Assembly (NCBI GenBank): GCA_009733775.1
Contig: WOGZ01000201.1
Span: 1 to 64,000, forward strand
Source of the DNA: Alectoria sarmentosa
Taxonomy: Eukaryota; Ascomycota; Lecanoromycetes; Lecanorales; Parmeliaceae
Direction of reading: 5' to 3'
DNA: 64,000 bases
A program made the position numbers and the translations under genes. The notes under the pieces were generated by a model, which saw only the letters and a program-made list of their open reading frames with translations, ran no database searches and had not been told where the DNA came from. The first letter of the stretch is position 1. Each line of letters opens with the position of its first letter. Of the stretch, positions 36,541 to 47,662 are shown piece after piece.

Positions 36541-37014
36541 ATGTCATCATTTCACCCCTTCCGGCGTCTTCCCCTCGAGATCCGCGACGAAATCTACTCC
36601 TTCGCCTTGACCCCCGACAACAACCTCTCCCTCTTCTTTACATCGCGCCAGATCCGCCACGAAGCCCTGCAACATCTCCACAGAAATGCCACCTACGCCA
36701 TGACTCTCCGCTACGCCGACTCATCAAAGGGGGTCCGAGGGGTCATAAATTTGCATCTGCACATATCACTGCTTGAAACGGCTCCACTCCGTCTGCGGGA
36801 CGTCGAGGAAATCTTCCTCAGCAACGGACTTCATGGATATGTGGACTGTAATCCGGATGTGGTGGGCCTGGGTGGTCGCGGGTCTAGGGCGGCTAAATCG
36901 GCTTCTGTGGACGTGGAGGATTTGAAGGAGTTTCAGCATTTTTGGAACCTGGTCTGGCATCTTGTGGACGGAAGCGGCTCCATAGTCATGCCGTATGTCC
37001 CCTGGTCCGTCTAG
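36541..37014 (+). CDS. 2EXR/F-box-like protein, copy B
   Basis: Single-exon gene of 157 residues, start chosen at MSSFHPFRRLPLEIRDEIY because it aligns with the start of copy A (15350-15907). The frame extends upstream by 33 codons without homology. After the LPLEIRDEIYSFAL motif it has TSRQIRHEALQHLHRNATYA, matching MSHQVRREAIELLHRKATYS of copy A, and near the end LKEFQHFWNLVWHLVDGSG, matching LREVEYWWSLIQNVIRYGHS. The two genes have opposite strands and lie 21 kb apart. The middle parts differ greatly, so the duplication is old. Function unknown; the family is often described as F-box-like. It lies between AT island 2 and the NLR gene. Confidence 0.75.
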   Translation: MSSFHPFRRLPLEIRDEIYSFALTPDNNLSLFFTSRQIRHEALQHLHRNATYAMTLRYADSSKGVRGVINLHLHISLLETAPLRLRDVEEIFLSNGLHGYVDCNPDVVGLGGRGSRAAKSASVDVEDLKEFQHFWNLVWHLVDGSGSIVMPYVPWSV

Positions 37015-37791
37015 GCGTATTTCATTCTCGAGCTCGAGTTCCCTCATCCCGCAGCAAAACTCCCGGATAAGACGTCTTCAATCAGACGCTCTGTGGCGGG
37101 CGTGCGGAAGGAGGTTTGTATTTAACACAGCACCGTGGATAGAAATGTGCGCGGAATGGAGTATTCCAAGTCAGTGCGAGAACCACGTCAGGCTTTCTGG
37201 CTTGTATTTAAGCAATCCCTCGTGACATGACACAAGCAACAAGTAGAGAGCATTGAAAGATATTGCAGGGTACATGGACAAAAGGCCAACATGAATACAC
37301 CAATCAGATAAAGCCTTGCCCCTAAAGATGGGTCGTTTCTTCTAGCAAAAAGCGCTATGTTCATCCTCTTCACCAAAGGAAGTCCAACAGCCATGAGATC
37401 TCTTGTGGTAGTGTATGAACATGAAAGTACAAACGATTCAATAATTGCAATCTGACGGATAGCAGAGACTACTTCTTGACGCCGTAGTCTTGCCAATACT
37501 TACCCTCAAACTCATCCCAGCCTCTTGTCCGTCCTCCGATGCCTGATCAATCAACTGGAAAATGGCGTGCAGGGGAAATGTTGTCGTTAGACAGGATTGC
37601 TAGTTCCTTGCGCATTTACAGTATCAATGGAAGTACACGAAAGCCACTAGCTTCCCTGCTCGACGACCGTTACACCCAAGCAAAGGCGCTGTAGAAAGTG
37701 ACCAAACCACAACCTTGCGATTAGATAAAAAGAACAGACCTGAAATCAGATCTCACAAATTGCGCCGGGTGTGCGTAGAAACAAAGTGTTT
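37015..37791. other. Intergenic region before the NLR 3' end
   Basis: No gene recognised. Short frames on the minus strand have no coding character. Confidence 0.5.
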
Positions 37792-40700
37792 CTAAGCGAA
37801 ACGAGCACTGATCGAATTGCTCAACCTAGAAAACAGAGCACTTCCCCGACTACTATCACGCGCACCCGCAGCTATTAATATAGCTATCAGTTCAGTCCGA
37901 CCTCGAGACCTTGCTGCTTGCAGCGCCGTGCCGAAGCCGCCATACTCAACATTGACATCAGCCCCGTTGTTTAGCAACATCTCGGCCACTGCAGTATGAC
38001 CAAGCTGGGACGCTGCATATAGCGCAGTACCAAATCTCTCATCCTTGAAATTAACATCGGCCCCGTTGCTCAGTAGCATCTCGGCCACTGCAGTATGACC
38101 AAGCTGGGACGCTGCATATAGCGCAGTACCAAATCTCTCATCCTTGAAATTAACATCGGCCCCGTTGCTCAGTAGCATCTCGGCCACTGCAGTATGACCA
38201 CGGTAAGAAGCTACACTTAGCGCAAAGCCATACTCACCACCGCTAGCATTAATGTCAGCACCGTTGTTCAGAAGAAGCTGCATTATACTGCGATGGTCAC
38301 GGAAGGCTGCATATTGCAACGCAGTGGCACGATTATAGCTTTTCGCATTGATATTGGCCCCATTTCTCAGCAAAATATCAACTACTGCAGGATGGCCTTC
38401 ACAGGACGCTGCTTGCAGCGCAGTGCCCCACAAAGGACCTCCCGAATTGACATTGGCGCCATTTCTGAGTAGCAGATCAACCGTAAAGGCATGACCACTT
38501 AACGATGCTACTTCCAGTGCGGTCACGCAGTTCAGATCACGGCTATCTATATCTACTCCTTGATCAAGTTCCAGTAATATGCCTTCTGTGTCACCGTTTG
38601 ACGCTGCAAGTGTGAGGGCAGTATACCCTGATGTAGATCTGGGACCCCTACTAGGCAGACAATCCAATGGCTCGTCTTGAGTCATAATCTCCAAAAGTTC
38701 ATTGGGTGTGCGTCCTGGTGAGGTTGAACTCAGCTTCTCACCTCGGGATGCTATGGCTGCGCGCTGCTCGCTTTCGGCGTATCGAATTTTCCGATCCGTT
38801 ACAGTGGGTAGTCGGGCTGCTGCCCAAGATGTGATTTGATCTCCGAGACCGAGTAGCTTCATGCTTGCATCGTGGAGAGTTCTCGTCGTCTCCACGGCAT
38901 CTTCCGTTTTGCCATTTTTTGAAAACATCATAGCCAGACCCTTAAGAAGCAGCAACGACCGGCGATCTTTGGGCCAAGACGATGCTTCGTGGATCTTTTG
39001 ATATCCGGTTGCTTGCAAGAATACGTACTCGCCTTCGACCGTGTAGCCACTGTTGAGGTAGAGGGGAGCAAATCGAGTCATCAAGTAACCGTACTGGTGG
39101 CCAAACTCGCCGCCAGGAGCTTCGAGTTTTTGAGGCTCAACGTAACGCCGAATGGCAGCACAGAAGTGCCTAACCAGGGGCAACAACTTCATCTGAGATC
39201 CTTGATCGACGATATTTTCGGGCAGACACTTGCTGGAGGTATAGGCTGCAGCGATAATCCACCTTGCTCTTAAGTCGCTCGCCAAAGTTTCGAATCTCCA
39301 TCGGCTGATGGAATCGTGGAGTGAGATGGTAACGATATTTCCGTCGCCGTCCCTCCTCAATTTTAGAAGGCATAGGCCTTCCAGTTTTCCTGTTGCGAGC
39401 TGAAATGCGAGTCGGTCATGTCCAAAACGATTAAGCCAAGCAATCTCGCTCGTGTGCCGTTCTTTGAAAACACCGGAATAAGAGGTAACAGTGCTACCCA
39501 CAGGCTGATGAACTTGGCCGATCAAGTTCACAGAGACTGGGCGTGGGCCAAAACATGACGCGAAGGCCAGTAAATTCTCGGCGTCACCATCTTTATCGAG
39601 TCTCATAAGTAACATATTGAAGACACTGATGATCGACATATTCTTTTCGTAGTCCCAGGCGCTTCTAGCGGGTTTGTGTGCCATTACTTTCTGATATTGT
39701 GTCTCGTAGTGCCCCAGAAAATCCTGGACTGGTATTCCTTGTTTGATCATAGCTCTTGCTTGTTCGATTGCTAGGGGTACCCCACCCATCGCTCTGATTA
39801 TTCGTGTCGGAACCTCTGAAACATGGTTTGACATTAGAGGATATTCTTGAGGTCCTGAGAACTCACATACCTTTATCCGGACCAGCCTCAGCGCCCACGC
39901 CGGAAAGTAGCATCTCGCAACCATGAACAAGATCTAAACCACTTATCTCCAACCCCTGGAAATTCAGAACCTGCATTGTGTGCGATAGTGTACTTGTGAC
40001 CATGATGCTCCCATGGCTGCATTGAGGTATAATATCTCGACAGTCAAAGCTCTCCAAGTCATCCAAGCTGTCAAGCACCATGAGCCAATCTGTATTCTTG
40101 CTAGAAGCAAGCCACTGATGCACGAGGCGCATATTCGCTTTGGCTCCCACTGGTAACAAACTTGGCTGTAGTGCATGTCGCGATCTCAATACGGTTGCGG
40201 CCTGCGCAAAGGATTCTTCGGCACTTTCGTATGTGGCAGCATTGATCCAAAGTACCGCAGAGTAGTCTTTCTGGTAAATTTTCAGAAATTCTAGCGCAAT
40301 TCGGGTTTTACCAAATCCACCGAGCCCCCAGAGAATCGCTCTGTGTCTCCCGGTTTCACCGGGTCGGAGGGACAGCATCGTGCGTAGTTGAGTGAGTTCT
40401 GACGCGCGCCCAAAGAATACGTGGCTTGAGATTGGCAATTCTGAGAGAACAACAAAAGATAAGTCTTGAAGGTTTCCGCTAGCTGGACGAATATTAGAAG
40501 TTATAGAGATATATATATAGATATATAGATATACTTTCAGTCTCAAACTACGTACCGTTCGAGTCTAGCAGAGCGTTTGCACATCTGTCCAGGTCTGCTT
40601 TGTGGCTGTTCAAATAGTAGGATGTCGCACCGGTAAGCATGTCGAAGTCCTTCCATTCCTCAAGCTTGATTTTCTCCAAACCGCGATCGACATTCAACCG

Positions 40701-41904
40701 AAAGTACTCGATCTTTGCATGCTCTGCCAAGTGCTCTATCTCGTCGGCAAATTCATCCGCGGTCCTCTGGGTATCCGTCGCGATAGCTACCATGCTTTCA
40801 AGTATCTGTTTTCCCGTATCGCCTGTCGCCTTTAACGGGGGAACACCCGTCCCGATGCTAATAATGCACTTGATCTCTCGGTGCGATCTGGACCAGATAT
40901 GCTTTGCCTCATCGTAGAGCGAACGTACCGGATTGTTGTAATTCAATCCCCCGTCAACATAATTTGAGGGAGGCTTTCCGAATCGTATCGGTGGAAAGTA
41001 CAACGGAGCCGCAGATGTCGCTCGAGCAGCTTGCCAAATAGAGCAACCAGTGCTAGGTTCCCAGGAGCTGCGATAGTTCCTGAGTCGGAATGGCTTACCA
41101 ACATCCTTGTTGGTCGCGCAGACAAAACTTGAGATGAAATCAGCTGGTTTGTATGTATAGGGGAGAGCTCTGAGAGGTCCTACGTCCGGCACTGCGGTGG
41201 GTCCTGTTCTGGTTGTTCATTTTGAAGAAGGACATACTCCCCTTGCTCTTGGCTTCCGAATGCACCGGAGACCATCTCTTTGACCGCGTTTTCAAGGTTC
41301 TCCGCATCGAACCTGGCTTTGCCTCTGACTCCTTTGAACAGCTTTCCCAGCTTGCTACTTGAAATGAAGCCTTCTTCAGGGAATATTCTAGGTGCCATGC
41401 TCAGATACTCCGATATGCACGTATCGACATCCATTCTCAGTGATCCGAGCATGATTGCAATGAGCCTTGATATTTCAGCCCCGATGAAGCGCACTGATAT
41501 CTTGGGAATACATACCCGCCAGTCTATATGATTTCAGAGTCAGCAGATCCCTTCTGGGCTCATATTGATTTGTGAAAAAGGGCCCGGGAGTGTTTCTACT
41601 CCTACGACAAAGTCTTAAAGTTCAAGGTGCAGTACGAATCGGGAAGAAGTGACTCGGAAACATTACTCACTGAAGTTCCCGCCATCAAATCGAAATAATT
41701 GCAAGGTAGTAGCGGTCGCTCAACTTCAGGCCCAACTTTGCTATCGAGGTGGTACATAATCCGCTGTAGGATCAAGAGGGATGCCAGTCCTCGAACCCCA
41801 CCTCCATCTGGAATCAGAGTCAACTCATTTTCCGATCCCCGTCAGATACGAGTCAACATACCGAGTGAGAGCAAACGTAGCCCTTTGCTATCAAGCGCAT
41901 CCAT
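37792..41904 (-). CDS. NLR-like protein: patatin phospholipase + NB-ARC + ankyrin repeats
   Basis: Seven exons (41904-41862, 41807-41671, 41523-41516, 41465-41184, 41127-40556, 40482-39871, 39815-37792) give 1225 residues. Patatin domain, about 8-330: DGGGVRG oxyanion loop at 15-21, nucleophile Ser60 in GTSTGG (58-63) supplied partly by an 8-nt microexon, SAAPLYFPPI, and catalytic Asp215 in DGGLNYNNPV. NB-ARC, about 365-600: FFGRASEL, P-loop GLGGFGKT (400-407), Walker B LMVLDSLDD (481-489), GSIMVTST, GGVPLA. After a linker come eight 33-residue ankyrin repeats (about 940-1205), three almost identical. This is the architecture of fungal NLR/STAND proteins, thought to sense non-self and trigger a response, here probably lipid hydrolysis (inference). 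All catalytic motifs are intact. Intron 5 could end at 40483 or, with a better pyrimidine tract, at 40441; both keep the frame. Confidence 0.85.
37978..38175 (-). repeat. Two identical 99-bp ankyrin units
   Basis: Units 37978-38076 and 38077-38175 are the same base for base as I read them. Identity continues for about 25 bases into the next unit before it stops. Each codes for one 33-residue ankyrin repeat (LGHTAVAEMLLSNGADVNF plus KDERFGTALYAASQ). Neighbouring units differ much more. Confidence 0.85.
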
Positions 41905-42614
41905 CTCAATATCGCAATGTCGAAGACTTTCTTTCAGAATTTCAACTATCCAAGGCCCTGGAAGGAAAGATGAACGCGGCCTTGGATGGTGGTCAGCGGC
42001 TCGATGATTGACAAGGCTGCATGCTGCGGGCACCGATGCAGCTTCCAGAGGCGGTTAGACCAGCCTCCTGTCAGCTTCTTCATTTGCTCGGCCGATGCCA
42101 AGGACAACGATTTGGCTGTATATTTAGGCATCTCAAAGGCCCGGCCATTTAACTGGACAAGTAGTGGACATGCCAAGCCAAACATTTCTTGGATGATGGT
42201 GAACATTTACAGCTATCTCGGGGGCTGCGACAAAGAAAAGCAGACATTGCCTCTAGGCCCAATCGTAAATACTCGTAGGAACCAGGCGTCTTTCTTCTTG
42301 GCATCTATAAGGGGCCTCTCGTTAGAGATTTGGGTTCTCTTGCTGTTGGCACCCAAAGGACAAACGCTAAGGTCGCAGCCTCTGGGAACAGCATTTTTCC
42401 CCACCAAGGCCGTGCAAGTTTTGGCGAGACGCAATGCAAGTCACCATCAGCCTCTCAGGTTCTTTCTATTTCAAAATGCCTGAACAGCCACGGAAAAAGC
42501 ATCCACGTATGACGTGCCTAGAGTCTCTTTTCACACAGCCTTATTGTTACCTTCGAGGCGAATACTTGACCTCCACTTAATGTTCTTTCGATGTGATACG
42601 CCATTTCAGCAAGC
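41905..42614. other. Divergent region between the NLR and the decayed ULD gene
   Basis: Shared upstream region of the minus-strand NLR and the plus-strand pseudogene. Short frames occur on both strands but none has a recognisable domain. Confidence 0.45.
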
Positions 42615-44332
42615 ATATCCTTTGGCTTCAGCGTTAGCGACTTTCTTGCTGTTAGCGGTTGGTAGTAAAGATAGTTGTTACGCTTCGCGGTACTCGGTCC
42701 GAGTATCAGGAACTCGTTCGCGAGCTTGAGAGGTACGTCTAGTCGCCTTCTTCTGCAGCAGGACTCCTGCAAACCAGCTCAGCATCGTCTAGTAATGTCG
42801 TACTCATTTGAGATATAGTCTGAAATGAGCTCTCGCCCAAGTAGACAAGCTTAAGGGACGCGGAGACCAAGCTAACGCCGTCGATAGAATCAAATGCGCT
42901 GCCTTCACCTGCAGGCGCCCCCTCGAAGAGTTCCTAGCCAGGACTCAAAAATACGAGAAGAGCTTGAGGTTGGGAATGTCGGCAGGAAGGTCCAATTTGC
43001 GTTCGGGAAGAAGAATGAGGCCGATACGCTGCGAAATTACCTCAGCATACATGTCGTGGCTATCAATATGCTCATGGTACAGCAAGGCTTAGCAACGCTT
43101 GATGTTGTTTCGGAACAGACGGACAGGAATCAAAAAGACCTAAGGGATAAGATTGAGGACTCATCTAAAGAGCTTAGGGAGGTGAGAGGCAACATGTATG
43201 CTCAGGATCTGGCTGTCAGAGAGAACAACTCCATAATACAAAAGCTCTTTTGGACGGTCAGTGGCGAGATTGCGGCTCCCATAAAGTCTCTAAATCAGAC
43301 GGTGGCAAAAGTATGGTAGGTCGTCTGGGGAGAATGCAACGACCAGCTGGAGCTCCCCCGGATGCCATGAATTCAGGCTCACGAGCGAACGTGCAATCAA
43401 GCGTGTCAACGCAGCAGATTTATACCATCGTGCTTGAATCAAGGGCCAATCTTCCTGGCATCGATAACCGCTTCACCTACTTCCAAGCTCCAGTCAGAGT
43501 GGAAGATGCCTTGGGCAGAGGTTTTTTCTTCCCTTCAGAGTGCAGTATTGAAGCGCTTAATGCCGAGATTCTGGCAAGACAGAAGTCATGGCGGGAGACT
43601 TTGACATCTTCAATGCCCAGAAAACTGATTAGCTACTCACTATCTCTGGTCACAACGCACTTGTGCCCGGAATGTCGATCAACATGGCGGTTGTGCTTGA
43701 GAAGAAGTTTGCCAAGGTTGACAAATGCCCAATGCCATATAGTGCTTCTGGATCCTTCGTGGAAGCTGTTGGGGGGGGAAGAATTGGTAAGTCATCTTAA
43801 CTGGACCTAGGTCTTCCAAATTTTCAGCTCACGTGTTCTATTGGTGGAGGTGGGATTCTGATCGATGGATAATGCTATTGCCGTGAATGTTTGCTCGCTG
43901 TTCGATTCAAAGCTTCGAGTGCAAAGTATGGTTCGACGGAGCCAGCAAAAAGCGCAAGCGAGATTTTGAAGGCGAACAAATATCCAAACATATCGAGACA
44001 AAAGGGTCTGAAACCTTCAATCATAAGTACAAGAGGCTTCGGGCGTCTCGAGCGACGCGAAAATAGCTCAGGTTGAGCAGTCCAATCTCGAAGAAACGTC
44101 TATCAGCGCTTTCAAACGCATCAGATTTGACAGTGGCCTACAGACCTTAGCAATCGAGGAGCTCGCTATGCTCATTCAGCTAGAACGAGATCAGGTTTCT
44201 TGCTCAGATCTACAGATTCGAGAATCTTTTGTAGCCTCTGCCAAATTCGAGCACACAGCGTCCAAGTGGGAAAAACTCGGGGTATTCCCAAGCGATATTG
44301 CTGAGCAGGTGCTAGAGTGGATTTCGTGTTGA
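42615..44332 (+). pseudogene. Decayed gene: fungal N-terminal helical domain + ubiquitin-like domain
   Basis: Homology-like fragments run in order on the + strand. At 42615 an ATA stands where ATG is expected before SFGFSVSDFLAV. A one-base loss near 42652 leads to RLVVKIVVTLRGTRSEYQEL, then VRELER. Next come ALAQVDKLKG and RPLEEFLARTQKYEKSL, with a second one-base loss near 42968. GRKVQFAFGKKNEADTLRNY and a coiled region follow, up to TVAKV. A good 86-bp intron (43316-43401) joins to CVSTQQIYTIVLE and YFQAPVRVEDALGR, the start of a fungal ubiquitin-like domain. A third shift near 43586 and a TAG (C-to-T of CAG) precede LLTISGHNALVPGMSINMAV. The last open part (about 44080-44332) codes for TLAIEELAMLIQLERDQ and ends FPSDIAEQVLEWISC. 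Such N-terminal domains are common in fungal STAND/NLR-related proteins. All shifts are single bases, so sequencing error must be excluded. Confidence 0.7.
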
Positions 44333-44533
44333 GCTGATGGGAACAGTGAGGATGAGGGTGCTGAGTTCTGTACTTCGATGGAACAAATCCAAGCGTGCAT
44401 GTACAGGAAAATAGTATCGGTGTAAGAGCAATAAAGTCAAAGCTGTTTGATGTCGGATATTGTTGTCACAAACAACACCACATGCTTACAGTCTTCCCTT
44501 ATCCCTTTTCTTCTTGCTTTCCTATTCCCAAGC
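44333..44533. other. Short intergenic region between convergent genes
   Basis: Nothing recognised. It is the common 3' flank of the pseudogene and the epoxide hydrolase gene. Confidence 0.5.
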
Positions 44534-45869
44534 CTAAAGCTTCGCATCCCTAGGATTCAGATACCCTGCCTTCCCTTTGACAACACCGTGCGCACCACCT
44601 CCCTTCCCAAACATCTCTTGCAGATCCCTCACGATTGCCTCTGGTTTCTCCCATGCTGCGAAGTGTCCGCCGCTCTCATTCTCGCTCTCATAAACCACGG
44701 GGCCCATCGTTCGTCCCCACGACTTCGGCACGACGGTCAGTTCTTTTGGAAAGTGTGCCAGGCCGAGTTTTACGTGCGGTATCCATTTCTCAGTCCTCTC
44801 ACGGCCAAATTGCGTGTCGTGAAGCGCTTCGTAGTAGATGCGAAGGTTGGCGGCTACGCCAGCGGTACTGAACCAGTATATGGACACCCAGGTCAAGATC
44901 TCGTCCTCAGTCCAGGGGTAAGCGTCTGTCCAGTCATGTAATTTCTCGTAGATCCAAGCCAGTAGCCCGACAGGACTGTCTGCGAGGGCATATCCTAAGG
45001 TCTGCGGTTTGGTTCCTTGCTCCATACGGTAACCGCTGCCTTCTTTCAAGAACCAATTACTACGGGCGTGGCCATCCTTTTCACGCTGGGTGTAGGGTGC
45101 AAGGGCGTGTTGGGTAGCGAGAATAGGGTAAGAGAGGAAGTCTGGCGCGTGGCCACGGACCATGTTTATGTGGGAAGCCATGACGTGCTGGGGATAGAGA
45201 CGGCCCATGATACGAGTTATCATACAGCCCCAGTCGCCGCCTTGCGTGACTATTCACATCTTCTGTCAGAACTTACATCCGACGACAGACAAGGGACGTA
45301 CCATATTTATCGTACCCAAGCTTGAGCATGAGCTTGTGACATGTCTCAGCGTATTGAGGCAGGCCGAAACCTTTCTTCTTTGTGCCGGAAGAGAAGCCAT
45401 AGTTCGGGAGAGAGGGAGCCACGATATGGAAGGCTGGGGTCTCTTTACCCCCATTGGCAAGTAGAGGAAGAATCTTGGTGACTTCGATGAAGCTGCCGGG
45501 CCCTGGTAGTATTAGCAGGTGGCGTCACCGGTTTGACGGGAGGGACGCACAGCCATGGGAGAAGAGCAACGGAATTGCTCCCTCCACATCGCTCTTCTGA
45601 TACACGAAATGTATATCCAAAGATTCGAAGCCGTCAACTTGTATGGCGGTCTTGAAGTTTGGCAGCTCATTGAGCTTAGCTTCTTGCTTCCTCCAATCAA
45701 ATGTGTCTCTCCAGTATGTAGCCAATCGTTTCACATCAGCCAACGGTGCGCCATAGTCCCAGCCCGCTTGGTCGAGCTCGTCGGGAAAGGTTGTGGCTTC
45801 AAGTTTCTTGGTAAGTCGTTCGCGCTGTTCCTCCGGTACGGATATCGTGTAAGGCTCAATTGATGCCAT
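44534..45869 (-). CDS. Epoxide hydrolase (alpha/beta-hydrolase with EHN domain)
   Basis: Three exons (45869-45551, 45502-45302, 45249-44534) give 411 residues. The N-terminal EHN-type domain includes [20 protein letters not shown] and [20 protein letters not shown]. The oxyanion motif HGWPGS (105-110) is restored across intron 1. The nucleophile is probably Asp179 in TQGGDWG, restored across intron 2, and the catalytic His is His369 in [12 protein letters not shown]. Reaction: opening of an epoxide ring with water to give a diol, through an ester at the Asp. Microsomal-type (EHN) enzymes of fungi act on xenobiotics or secondary metabolites; the substrate cannot be inferred. No membrane anchor is seen at the N-terminus, so it is probably soluble. 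Introns are 48 and 52 bp. Length is normal for the family. Confidence 0.9.
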
Positions 45870-46314
45870 TTTTTTGTATAATGTCGAGATGGGAGAGTAA
45901 CGGGCATTGGAGGGGATGGAAGAGCGTATTCATCATGATGCCGTAAGCTTTTGGCAGGCGCGCTTGCACGTTCTGACCGTTGACGGTGACGTATTTGGTG
46001 GGGCTTCACATCTTGGAAATTCTGCCCCTCCAAATCCCATCTTCAACAAACAACGACGTCTTGATCGATCAACAAGCAAAACATCCGTTTCCATAATCAC
46101 CCCAATCAGTAAAGTGAGTACGATCACAGATCAAGAACTGCGGTGGCTCTGACAGCGATCATCTCGTCCATGCTGGCTCTCAATCAGTCGCGCGATCTTT
46201 ATCTCTCAAACCTCAAAATAGCAACCTGACCTGATGTCGCTGACCACCTCATCGCAGACCAACACCAACAATCCTCAAAAAGCCTCAATCCATCACCTTC
46301 ACCAATCATCCACC
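45870..46314. other. Divergent promoter region
   Basis: Between the minus-strand epoxide hydrolase and the plus-strand small hydrophilic protein. No gene seen. The last about 70 bases are rich in CA and CT, like a fungal leader. Confidence 0.5.
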
Positions 46315-46539
46315 ATGTCCGCACCCAAAGCAGGCCGCCAGTCTCCGGACCCAGAGGATCAGCCCCACGAGCAGGTTGGAGCTCCCGAATCTGGCAAAAT
46401 TGACGCCGGAAAGACCGAGACTGGGTCTAAGGATGAGAGCATAGACACGAAGGAAAACACCTTGGAGAGCAACCCTGTGGGACCGATGGAGGGTGCCGCT
46501 CATGAGAAGGTCACCAAGGACGGACGTGGGAACGTCTAA
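46315..46539 (+). CDS. Small hydrophilic conserved protein
   Basis: Single-exon gene of 74 residues starting at MSAPKAGRQSPDPEDQPHEQ. I chose this ATG because its context is CACCATG and the protein is Ala/Pro/Gly/Glu-rich from there on, while the 27 codons upstream in the same frame (Thr, Ser and Asn-rich) look like leader sequence. The C-terminus is LESNPVGPMEGAAHEKVTKD. There is no hydrophobic segment and it is probably disordered. Similar short proteins with this start and a SNPxGP motif are widespread in ascomycetes as far as I recall, without assigned function. Confidence 0.65.
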   Translation: MSAPKAGRQSPDPEDQPHEQVGAPESGKIDAGKTETGSKDESIDTKENTLESNPVGPMEGAAHEKVTKDGRGNV

Positions 46540-46853
46540 GCTGGGGTGGAGGAGCCGGATACACAGTCAGATGGACGAGATGACATTTGCAATGGTAGGG
46601 CATCATGGAGCTTTAAAGCGGGTTGCACGAGATGGCTTCTCAACCCGTATGATGACATGAGTATACGAGCTAGAAGTCAGAATCTAAAACTGCTCTGGTG
46701 TCCCCAAGTCCAATGTCTTGTTGTCCGTGAAATCCTGAAAGATTATGCAAATGTGTTGTTGTAGTCAACCTCTCCTGCTATAAATCCCAATACCCTAACG
46801 CCAACGCTGTATGCAAAGAGACCCTTCTCCCGGATATACTATAACGTCCAATC
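46540..46853. other. Region between convergent small genes
   Basis: Common 3' flank. No further gene recognised. Confidence 0.5.
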
Positions 46854-47662
46854 TCAATTGTCACCCTGACTCGAAACCGGTATATAACTCCTTCGTTCTC
46901 TCGCACTCTGTAGAGCCAAATGGTCAGCTGTAGTTTTGAGCCTGGTTAGTGCTAAACAGGAAGCTCACATCGACCCATTTACCTACCCACGGCTTGATCG
47001 CAGCCCATATCAGCAATCCCGCGGTAGCAAAGATAAATATAAAAACCACCGCCTCGTCCTTCCTAGAATCCCGCTCTGTAGCACCATGTCAGCTATAATC
47101 TTTGACCATTTCTAGCCTAGCTCATTGACCGATGCCTCAGATGCTTCCAACAATGGCGGGCAGACTCACGAAAACAAGTCGTGAACACATCCTCCATGCC
47201 CGCCCCCTTGCAAATCGGCAAATTGTAATCCAAACAAAATTGCCTATTACAATCATTGCAGTTCCCAGCTCTATACTCCTTCCGATCATCATCCTCTTGC
47301 TTCCCCTCCCCTTTTCCACTATCTTCATCCGGCGCCTTCGCTGGAGGCACATCGTCTGCAGGCGGGTCATCTGGTATGCGATCTTGGGCATCGTCGGGGT
47401 CGTCGGGGGTGCGAGGGAGGGGGAAAGAGTTATGCATTATGCGGGGAGAGGTGGAGATGGGGGCGTCGAGGGGGATTATGGTACTGTTGGAGAAGCAGGT
47501 GCATTTGCAGAAGGAGGTTGGTGCTGCACAGGAGAATCTACTTTAGCAGATGTTTCTGGGTAGGTGGAAAGGATGCAAAGGGAGAGTGGATGGGGGCATA
47601 CAAGCTGCAGATGTGAGAGTGAGGAGGGCGGAGAGGGAGAGTATGAGAGTAGTGGGGAGCAT
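46854..47662 (-). CDS. Cysteine-rich type I membrane protein, conserved in fungi
   Basis: Four exons (47662-47602, 47523-47170, 47075-46969, 46907-46854) give 191 residues. Exon 1 codes for a signal peptide (MLPTTLILSLSALLTLTSAA). The outer domain begins TSFCKCTCFSNSTIIPLDAP, passes through a Pro/Asp/Lys-rich linker, and ends with a Cys cluster, GNCNDCNRQFCLDYNLPICK, then EDVFTTCFQRDS. A single transmembrane helix follows (EAVVFIFIFATAGLLIWAAI), then a short basic tail ARERRSYIPVS. Expected topology: Cys domain outside or in the ER/Golgi lumen, tail in the cytosol. I know the pattern as a conserved fungal protein of unknown function. Introns are 78, 94 and 61 bp and keep the frame. The unspliced frames would give unrelated sequence, so the exon model is important here. 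Confidence 0.78.
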
